5,837 bases of DNA from Thermoleophilia bacterium (GTDB taxonomy: Bacteria; Actinomycetota; Thermoleophilia; Gaiellales; Gaiellaceae): the NCBI GenBank assembly GCA_029858755.1, contig JAOUEK010000145.1, forward strand, positions 1 to 5,837, in the 5' to 3' direction. The notes under the pieces are model-generated. The model ran no database searches, was not told the DNA's origin, and saw nothing but the letters and a program-made list of their open reading frames with translations. A program made the translations under genes and the position numbers. Below, piece by piece: positions 1 through 4,629 of the stretch. Every line of letters begins with the position of its first letter. Position 1 is the stretch's first letter.

Positions 1-172
1 CGCAGGGGTCGTGGGCGCGGGCGTGCTGCTGGCCAGCGTGCTCGGCGGCGTCCTCTGGTCGGTCACGGGCCCGGCCGCGACGTTCGCCGTCGGCGCCGGC
101 GCAGCGGTCGCTGCGCTCGCGCTCCTGGGAGCGGTCGCCGTGGCCGAGCGACGTGCGCGGCCGGCCGGATGA
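1..172 (+). CDS. C-terminal end of a membrane transporter, probably MFS (partial)
   Basis: Reading from base 2 gives 56 residues ending in a TGA at 170-172; the start lies off the left edge. The fragment is almost wholly hydrophobic, with two membrane-spanning stretches (about residues 2-20 and 28-49) joined by a short turn that contains the sequence LWSVTGPAATF. It ends in a short basic tail, ERRARPAG. A Gly-rich helix, a Leu-Trp...Gly-Pro-Ala-Ala-Thr-Phe turn and a last Ala/Leu helix before a charged tail are what I associate with helices 11 and 12 of major facilitator superfamily drug or sugar transporters. The substrate cannot be read from this piece. The gene converges on the nucleoside hydrolase with only 19 bases between the two stops. 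A nucleoside or sugar transporter beside that hydrolase would make sense, but this is inference. Another polytopic membrane protein is possible. Confidence 0.65.
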   Translation, partial: AGVVGAGVLLASVLGGVLWSVTGPAATFAVGAGAAVAALALLGAVAVAERRARPAG

Positions 173-191
173 CGGTCGCGCTCGGCCGCCC

Positions 192-1112
192 TCACGCGTC
201 GAGGCGGGCGATCCGCTCCGTGAGCAGCGAGAAGAACCGCGCTGTGTCCAGGTCGACGCCCACGTGGGCGTTCGGCGGGCGGTCGGTGCGACGCCAGCGA
301 TCGACGACGGTGCGACCGCGGCAGAGCTCCGACTCCAGCTCGACCTCGACGTTGCAGCGGGTCGTCGTCACCAGCGACGGGTCGATCAGGGACGCGACCG
401 CCACGGCGTCATGGATCGGTGCCCCGTCCCACCCGTACGTCTCGCGGTGGTAGACGGTGAAGAAGTCGACGAGATCGGCCACGAACGTCCCAATCGCACC
501 GGTCGATCGCAGCCGCCCCTGGATCTCCGGCGTCGTCACCGCTCGGTGCGTGACGTCGAGCCCGATCATCGTCACCGGGAGGCCACTGGCGAAGACCGCC
601 TGCGCCGCCTCGGGGTCGGCCCACGCGTTGAACTCCGCGGCGGGAGTGACGTTCCCTTCGGCGATCGCGCCTCCCATCAACACGATTCCCTCGATGCCCT
701 CGCCCCCGGTCCGCTCGATCACGCGAGCGACGTTGGTGAGCGGCCCGACCGGCACGAGCGTGACGGGGATCGCCGCCTCCGCGACGACACCCGCCGTGAA
801 GGTGACCGCGTCGTCCTCGATCGGCCGGGTCGTCGGCGCCGGGAGCACCGGGCCGTCGAGGCCGCTGTCCCCGTGCACGTGGGCGGCGACTGCAAGCTCT
901 CTGACCAGAGGACGGTCGGCACCCGCGGCCACGGGCACGTCGGTTCGTCCCGCGAGCTCGAGCACCCGCAGGGCGTTGGCCGTCGTCTTCTCGAGCGTCT
1001 GGTTCCCGTACGTCGTGGTCACGCCGAGCAGCTCCACCTCGGGGCTGGCGAGCGCCAGCAGCAGGGCGATCGCGTCGTCGTGCCCCGGGTCGCAGTCGAG
1101 AACGATCGGCAT
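192..1112 (-). CDS. Inosine/uridine-preferring nucleoside hydrolase family (RihA/RihB-like)
   Basis: The product hydrolyses the N-glycosidic bond of ribonucleosides to ribose plus free base, in the cytoplasm, for salvage. It has 306 residues, close to the family's usual 305-315. The N-terminal calcium-binding signature DCDPGHDDA lies at residues 6-14; D8, D12 and D13 match the catalytic and metal-binding Asp residues of the family. Further family landmarks are GNQTLEKT (36-43), HGDSGLDGP (80-88), the VPVGPLTN segment (120-127), MGGA (146-149), TPAAEFN with E160 and N162 that contact ribose, GLDVTH (184-189), and H234-D235, where the Asp completes the calcium site. The pattern resembles the pyrimidine-preferring E. 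coli RihA and RihB enzymes as I remember them, but specificity is inferred. I chose the ATG at 1112 because homologues begin a few residues before DCDPG. An in-frame GTG at 1127 would add five residues and fits a leaderless start. The frame stays open to 1307, but that extension is low-complexity and overlaps the YjbR gene. Confidence 0.95.
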   Translation of the reverse strand: MPIVLDCDPGHDDAIALLLALASPEVELLGVTTTYGNQTLEKTTANALRVLELAGRTDVPVAAGADRPLVRELAVAAHVHGDSGLDGPVLPAPTTRPIEDDAVTFTAGVVAEAAIPVTLVPVGPLTNVARVIERTGGEGIEGIVLMGGAIAEGNVTPAAEFNAWADPEAAQAVFASGLPVTMIGLDVTHRAVTTPEIQGRLRSTGAIGTFVADLVDFFTVYHRETYGWDGAPIHDAVAVASLIDPSLVTTTRCNVEVELESELCRGRTVVDRWRRTDRPPNAHVGVDLDTARFFSLLTERIARLDA

Positions 1113-1135
1113 CGGGCCCGCGCCCACGCTGTCAG

Positions 1136-1141
1136 TATCGT
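1136..1141 (+). promoter_or_regulatory. Candidate -10 element for the MmcQ/YjbR gene
   Basis: TATCGT fits the actinobacterial TANNNT -10 pattern and ends 11 bases before the ATG at 1153. This predicts a transcript with a leader of only a few bases. No Shine-Dalgarno sequence precedes the ATG, which agrees with leaderless or near-leaderless translation. No clear -35 element is visible. It overlaps a minus-strand GATACT (1134-1139) that could serve the divergent nucleoside hydrolase. Confidence 0.35.
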
Positions 1142-1152
1142 CCACTCCGTCG

Positions 1153-1503
1153 ATGGGCGACGTGCGCGACGACGTCCGTGCGTTCGCGCTCTCCCTCCCC
1201 GAGGCGGTCGAGGACTTCCCGTGGGGCGAGAGCGTGGCGAAGGTGCGCGGCAAGGTGTTCGTCTTCCTCGGCGGCTCGTCTGCCGAGGGCGGGCGGATCA
1301 CGGTCAAGCTCGTCGAGTCCCACGCGCATGCCCTCTCCGTGGAGGGCGCCGAGCCGACCCGTTACGGGCTCGGGCGGTCGGGCTGGGTGACCGTTCCGCT
1401 CGAGTCGGCCGAGGTCGCCGTCGACGTGCTGCGCGACTGGGTCGAGGAGAGCTACCGCATCGTGGCACCGAAGCGGCTCGTGGCCGAGCTCGACCGGCGC
1501 TAA
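1153..1503 (+). CDS. MmcQ/YjbR family protein
   Basis: This is a small soluble protein of 116 residues, the normal size for the MmcQ/YjbR family, which has a compact alpha/beta fold related to the 'double wing' DNA-binding group. Its biochemical role is not established, and DNA binding is assumed from the fold. The landmarks are ALSLPEAVEDFPWGE near the N-terminus (12-26), KVRGKVFVFLG (30-40), YGLGRSGWVTV in the middle (71-81), and the C-terminal WVEESYRIVAPKRLVAEL segment (96-113). The last is the typical helix followed by the family's Pro-Lys-(Arg/Lys)-Leu end. The frame is open upstream to 457, but only as the antisense of the nucleoside hydrolase. The family's N-terminus begins here, and the ATG at 1153 follows a TANNNT element. 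The gene is divergent from the hydrolase (40-base gap) and its TAA overlaps the ribokinase stop tail to tail. A link to nucleoside salvage is positional only. Confidence 0.9.
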   Translation: MGDVRDDVRAFALSLPEAVEDFPWGESVAKVRGKVFVFLGGSSAEGGRITVKLVESHAHALSVEGAEPTRYGLGRSGWVTVPLESAEVAVDVLRDWVEESYRIVAPKRLVAELDRR

Positions 1504-2315
1504 CGGGCGAGGATCGCGTCGACCTCCGCTGCGGTCGGCAGCGACGGCTGCGCGCCTGGGCGGGACGCGGCGAGCGCCCCGGCGGCGCAGGCGCGGCGCA
1601 GCGCCTCGTCGCGCGTCCTGCCCTCGAGCAGCGATACGAGCAGGCAGGCGGTGAACGCGTCGCCCGCCGCGGTGCCGTCGACGACGTCCACGGCCGGGGG
1701 CGCCGCGCGCGCAACTTCCTCCTCGTCGTCGAGCAGCACGGCGCCGTCGGCGCCGAGCGTGAGCGCGACGAGGCCGTCGCTCCGTGCGAGCGCGTCGAGC
1801 TCGTAGCGGTTGACGATCGTGAGGTCGGCGTCGACCGGGACGGAACGTGCCGGCGCGGCGTTGAGGCAGAAGACACCGGTACACGCCTCCCACGCCGCGA
1901 GCACGGCGCCGTCGGGAACCTCGAGCTGGCAGAGCACGGCGTCGTGCTCGGGCAGGTCGACCGTGGTCAGGGTGCCATTGGCGCCAGGTGCGACCGCGAT
2001 CGTCGTCTCCCCCGTCGCGTCCACCTGGATCACGGCGACTCCCGTGGGCTCCTCGACCGGCGCCAGCTGCAGCGTCACGCCGGCCGCGCGCAGGCCGACG
2101 AGAGCCTCCTCCGCGAAGGGATCCCGGCCGATCGCAGCGACCAGCGTGACGTCGGCGCCGAGCCGCGCGCAGGCGACCGCCTGGTTGGCGCCCTTGCCAC
2201 CTGGGTACCGGGCGAACGACGCGCCGGTGACGGTCTCCCCGGGGCGCGGCAGACGCTCGACGCGCACGACGAGGTCGAGGTTGACCGACCCGACGACGAC
2301 GATGCGCGGGCGCAC
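1500..2315 (-). CDS. rbsK: Ribokinase (PfkB family carbohydrate kinase)
   Basis: The enzyme transfers phosphate from ATP to D-ribose, giving ribose 5-phosphate for the pentose phosphate pathway and nucleotide synthesis. The 271 residues hold the ribokinase landmarks in order: GSVNLDLVVRVERLPRPGE (9-27), PGGKGANQAVACARLGA (38-54, sugar binding), GRDPFAE (63-69), the NRYE form of the NxxE motif (169-172, Mg-phosphate), LTLGADGAVLL (185-195), the anion-hole and catalytic segment DGTAAGDAF (213-221) with D219 as the base, and a C-terminal SRPGAQPSLPTAAEVDAIL typical of true ribokinases. The AAGD form also occurs in E. coli RbsK, as I recall. It is shorter than the usual 300-310 residues because the helical stretch between NxxE and the TLG motif is reduced by roughly 19 residues. 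The start is a GTG at 2315, seven bases after a TAGGAT -10 candidate and just before the conserved first strand. An adenosine or other sugar kinase is possible but less likely. Confidence 0.93.
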   Translation of the reverse strand: MRPRIVVVGSVNLDLVVRVERLPRPGETVTGASFARYPGGKGANQAVACARLGADVTLVAAIGRDPFAEEALVGLRAAGVTLQLAPVEEPTGVAVIQVDATGETTIAVAPGANGTLTTVDLPEHDAVLCQLEVPDGAVLAAWEACTGVFCLNAAPARSVPVDADLTIVNRYELDALARSDGLVALTLGADGAVLLDDEEEVARAAPPAVDVVDGTAAGDAFTACLLVSLLEGRTRDEALRRACAAGALAASRPGAQPSLPTAAEVDAILAR

Positions 2316-2322
2316 GGGCTCG

Positions 2323-2328
2323 ATCCTA
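2323..2328 (-). promoter_or_regulatory. Candidate -10 element for ribokinase, leaderless layout
   Basis: On the minus strand TAGGAT matches TANNNT and is followed by exactly seven bases before the GTG at 2315. This is the spacing expected when transcription begins at or beside the start codon, as is common in actinobacteria. The AGGA inside it could instead act as a weak Shine-Dalgarno about nine bases from the GTG, so the element has two possible readings. The region around -35 is not consensus and is partly occupied by a dyad centred at 2355. Confidence 0.45.
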
Positions 2329-2347
2329 GGCGGCGCCGTGTGTCATC

Positions 2348-2362
2348 CGGTGTCTGACACCG
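2348..2362. promoter_or_regulatory. 15-bp dyad, candidate operator upstream of ribokinase
   Basis: CGGTGTC and GACACCG form a perfect inverted repeat with 7-bp arms around a single central T at 2355. If the ribokinase transcript starts at its GTG, the centre lies at -40, over the -35 region, where a repressor or a class II activator would bind. The core GTCTGAC fits the GT-n-n-n-AC type of site known for FadR-subfamily GntR regulators, which is suggestive only. Folded as RNA it would give a 5-bp stem with a 5-base loop and no following U-run, so a terminator for the upstream 179-residue gene is a weaker reading. It could also be a dispersed genomic palindrome. Confidence 0.4.
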
Positions 2363-2384
2363 CGTTCAACCGCGCTACACCGCG
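2359..2384. repeat. Three ACCGCG direct repeats at 10-base period
   Basis: ACCGCG occurs at 2359-2364, 2369-2374 and 2379-2384, exactly one helical turn apart. The four-base spacers differ (TTCA, CTAC, and TCAG after the last copy). The first copy overlaps the right arm of the dyad at 2348-2362. All lie in the gap between the end of the 179-residue gene and the ribokinase start, so no codon pattern explains them. Same-face spacing fits a cooperatively bound regulator, but a chance match in very GC-rich DNA cannot be excluded. Confidence 0.45.
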
Positions 2385-2396
2385 TCAGCCACCGGC

Positions 2397-2936
2397 TCAG
2401 GCGGCGAGCGCGCGGAGGTCGTCGACCGTGGAGCCGAAGAGGGTGTCGCGCAGGTCGAAGAGCCCGGCCCAGAGCGTCGAGGCGTCGAGCACCGTGTCCA
2501 ACCGCGACGCGTCCTCGAGCCCCTGCAAGGCACGCACGAGGACGGCCAGCTCGAGGTAGACGGATGCGACCCGATCCGGCGGCGCGCTGACGCCGGCGCG
2601 GTCGAGTACCGGTCGCCACTCGACGAGCTCGCCCGCGCCGGGGCCTCCGTACCACGAGCGCCCCTCCGCCTCGTCGGCCTCGAGCTCCAGCAGGTAGCGG
2701 CCGAGCGGCTTCTCCAGGCCCGCGATCGCAGTCTCCGCGCGATCGGCGGCATGGCGGAGCGCGGCCTCGCGGGCGCCCGGTGTCGCCGGCACCGCGTCGC
2801 CCTTGCTCCATCGCTCGAGCAGTCGGCAGAAGGCGAGCGCCGCGGCCTCGCAGGCGCGCAGCTGCCCGGTGAGGCGCCGTGCCGTGGTCGCGTCCACTGC
2901 GTGGAGCTCGATCACGTCGGCCCAGCCGCCGCCCAT
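2397..2936 (-). CDS. Uncharacterised helical protein coupled to RNase J
   Basis: I do not recognise this 179-residue protein. It has no signal peptide, membrane segment, metal-binding cluster or nucleotide-binding motif that I can see. The sequence is Ala/Leu/Glu/Arg-rich and looks mostly alpha-helical, with helices at about 15-45, 55-92, 120-143 and 150-178. A glycine-containing, Trp-bearing linker runs through RSWYGGPGAGELVEW (93-107). Cysteines occur at 29 and 37. The C-terminal LFDLRDTLFGSTVDDLRAL (159-177) looks like a packed helix pair. The ATG at 2936 follows the RNase J stop by one base and has a GAGGT ribosome binding site five bases upstream inside the RNase J end, so translation is probably coupled. 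Codon bias and amino-acid composition resemble the neighbours, so it is likely a real gene. A role in RNA decay is only a positional guess. Confidence 0.8.
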   Translation of the reverse strand: MGGGWADVIELHAVDATTARRLTGQLRACEAAALAFCRLLERWSKGDAVPATPGAREAALRHAADRAETAIAGLEKPLGRYLLELEADEAEGRSWYGGPGAGELVEWRPVLDRAGVSAPPDRVASVYLELAVLVRALQGLEDASRLDTVLDASTLWAGLFDLRDTLFGSTVDDLRALAA

Positions 2937-2937
2937 C

Positions 2938-4590
2938 TCAGACCTCGATCACGACGGGCAGGATCATCGGGCGGCGCCGAGTGCGGTCGTAGACGATCTG
3001 TCCGATCGCGTCGTGCACGTGCTCTTGCAGCAGCTTGATCTCCGTGACGCCGTCGGCCGCCAACCCGACCGCGACCCGTCCGGCCTCGACACGTAGCTCC
3101 TCCAGCAGCTCCTCGTCGTCGACGAAGCCACGCGCGATCAGCTCGGGGGGAGCGATCTCGCCGCCGTCGGAGAGCGCGATCGTCGTCACGACGATGAGCA
3201 CGCCGTCCTCGGCGAGGTGGCGCCGGTCGCGGAGCGCGACGTCTTCCACGTCGCCGACCCCGAGTCCGTCCACGAGCGTGACGCCGGACGCGACACGGTC
3301 GACGATGCGCGGGCCGCGTGCGAGCGAGACCTCGACGACGGAGCCGTTCTCGGCCAGCACGATCCGCTCGTCGGGTACACCTGCGTCACGAGCCAGCCGC
3401 GCGTGTGCGGCGAGCATCCGGTACTCGCCGTGAATCGGCATCACGGCGCGCGGCCGGAGCAGCGAGAGCAGCGTGCGCAGCTCCTCCTGGCAGGCGTGCC
3501 CGGAGACATGCACCATCGCGATCTCCTCGTGGAGCACCTCGGCGCCTCGCTTGGCGAGGTTGTTGATGGCGTCATGAACCTTGAGCTCGTTCCCCGGCAC
3601 GGGCTTCGCGGAGATGATCACGGTGTCCCCGGTGGCGACGCTGATGCTCTGGTGGTCGTCGTAGGCGATCCGCGTCAGCGCGGACATCGGCTCGCCCTGG
3701 CTGCCGGTGCAGAGGATCAACGCCTGCCGCGGCGGCAGCTCCATCGCCTCCTGGGGCTTCACGAACACGTGGTCGGGGATCTCGACGTACCCGAGGTTCC
3801 GCGCGATCCCGAAGTTTCGACGCATCGACCGGCCGACGACGGCGACCTTGCGTCCTGTCTCGGCGGCCACCGTCGCCGCCTGCTGCATACGGTGGATGTT
3901 CGAGGCGAACGACGCCACGAAGACACGGCCGCGCCGTAGCGGGATGATCTGCTCGAACGCCTCGCCGACGAGGCGCTCCGAGCCGGTGAGCCCGGGCCGC
4001 TCGGCGTTCGTGGAGTCCCCGAGCAGCAGGTCGACGCCGCGGTTGCCGATCTCCGCCAGCCGGCCGACGTCGGTCTTGAGACCGTCAACGGGTGTGTGGT
4101 CGAGCTTCCAGTCGCCCGTGTGCACGATGCGCCCCGCGGGGGTCTCCAGCACGAGCGCGACCGCGTCCGGGATCGAGTGGGCCATCCGGATCAGCTCCAC
4201 GCGGAACGGCCCCAGCTCGAGCGGTGCGCCGCCGGGGTCGGCCTCGCGGAGCGTCGTCGCCGCAGCGAGCTTGTGCTCGTCGAGCTTCGACTTCACCATC
4301 GCCAGCGTGAGGCGTGTGGCGATCACCTCGTCCACGTCGACCTCGCGCAGCACGTAGGGCAAGGCGCCGACGTGATCCTCGTGGCCGTGCGTCAGGATCA
4401 CCGCCCGTACGCGCCGGTCGTAGAGGTACGAGAAGTCGGGCAGGACGAGGTCGACGCCGAGGTGCTCGTCGCGCGGGAACGCGAGCCCGGTGTCGACCAC
4501 GATCACCGTCTCGCCGAGCTCGTAGACGGTCATGTTCTTGCCGACCTCGCCGAGCCCGCCGAGCGGGATGATCCGGAGCACGTCGCTCAT
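2938..4590 (-). CDS. rnj: Ribonuclease J
   Basis: This is a metallo-beta-lactamase/beta-CASP ribonuclease that acts in the cytoplasm in mRNA decay and rRNA maturation, usually combining 5'-to-3' exonuclease and endonuclease activity. The 550 residues match the family's usual length of about 555. Visible are the N-terminal IIPLGGLGEVGKNM (7-20), the zinc-binding HGHEDH (68-73), MAHSIPDA with H138, HTGDWKLD with D160 (158-165), GDSTN (191-195), the beta-CASP segment with ASFASNIHRMQQ (226-237), CTGSQGEP (294-301), HVSGHACQEEL (361-371) with its two His residues, and PIHGEY with H387 (385-390). The C-terminal domain ends in RRRPMILPVVIEV (538-550), typical of RNase J. All expected catalytic residues appear present. 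The ATG at 4590 lies eight bases after a TACACT -10 candidate. The TPR gene ends 39 bases upstream and the 179-residue gene follows by one base. The symbol rnj is used because only one copy is visible here. Confidence 0.97.
   Translation of the reverse strand: MSDVLRIIPLGGLGEVGKNMTVYELGETVIVVDTGLAFPRDEHLGVDLVLPDFSYLYDRRVRAVILTHGHEDHVGALPYVLREVDVDEVIATRLTLAMVKSKLDEHKLAAATTLREADPGGAPLELGPFRVELIRMAHSIPDAVALVLETPAGRIVHTGDWKLDHTPVDGLKTDVGRLAEIGNRGVDLLLGDSTNAERPGLTGSERLVGEAFEQIIPLRRGRVFVASFASNIHRMQQAATVAAETGRKVAVVGRSMRRNFGIARNLGYVEIPDHVFVKPQEAMELPPRQALILCTGSQGEPMSALTRIAYDDHQSISVATGDTVIISAKPVPGNELKVHDAINNLAKRGAEVLHEEIAMVHVSGHACQEELRTLLSLLRPRAVMPIHGEYRMLAAHARLARDAGVPDERIVLAENGSVVEVSLARGPRIVDRVASGVTLVDGLGVGDVEDVALRDRRHLAEDGVLIVVTTIALSDGGEIAPPELIARGFVDDEELLEELRVEAGRVAVGLAADGVTEIKLLQEHVHDAIGQIVYDRTRRRPMILPVVIEV
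2942..2946 (-). promoter_or_regulatory. Ribosome binding site of the 179-residue gene
   Basis: GAGGT on the minus strand lies five bases before the ATG at 2936, inside the last codons of the RNase J gene. It supports that ATG over a GTG seven codons further in. Together with the one-base gap after the RNase J stop, it points to translational coupling. Confidence 0.5.
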
Positions 4591-4598
4591 CGCGAGGG

Positions 4599-4604
4599 AG
4601 TGTA
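4599..4604 (-). promoter_or_regulatory. Candidate -10 element for RNase J, near-leaderless layout
   Basis: TACACT on the minus strand matches TANNNT and ends eight bases before the ATG at 4590. It sits in the 39-base gap after the TPR gene. The bases between it and the ATG (CCCTCGCG) contain no Shine-Dalgarno, so a leaderless or very short-leader transcript is the natural reading. No consensus -35 is seen at 17 bases. Read-through from the TPR gene could add expression. Confidence 0.45.
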
Positions 4605-4629
4605 GTGACGGCGTCCGGCGGCGCCCGGG

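Noticed and set aside
157..189. GCGGCCG...CGGCCGC inverted repeat between the two convergent genes, as a bidirectional terminator
   Set aside because: The 7-bp arms are separated by 19 bases, lie partly within the transporter end, have no U-run on either strand, and this kind of GGCC pairing is expected by chance at this GC content.
457..1152. Long N-terminal extension of the YjbR frame
   Set aside because: The extension is antisense to the nucleoside hydrolase, is Ser/Thr/Pro-rich low complexity, and lies before the normal family N-terminus at 1153.
1113..1307. 65-codon N-terminal extension of the nucleoside hydrolase
   Set aside because: It overlaps the YjbR gene, has no resemblance to the family, and homologues begin just before DCDPG. 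Only the five-residue GTG option at 1127 stays possible.
1132..1893. 253-codon minus-strand frame over YjbR and ribokinase
   Set aside because: It is very Arg-rich and lies across two well-supported genes, in another frame from the ribokinase and antisense to YjbR.
153..2357. A 734-codon open frame on the plus strand
   Set aside because: It runs antisense through the nucleoside hydrolase and the ribokinase and across the YjbR gene. It is Arg/Asp/Gly-rich with no recognisable domain. Such frames are common opposite high-GC genes.
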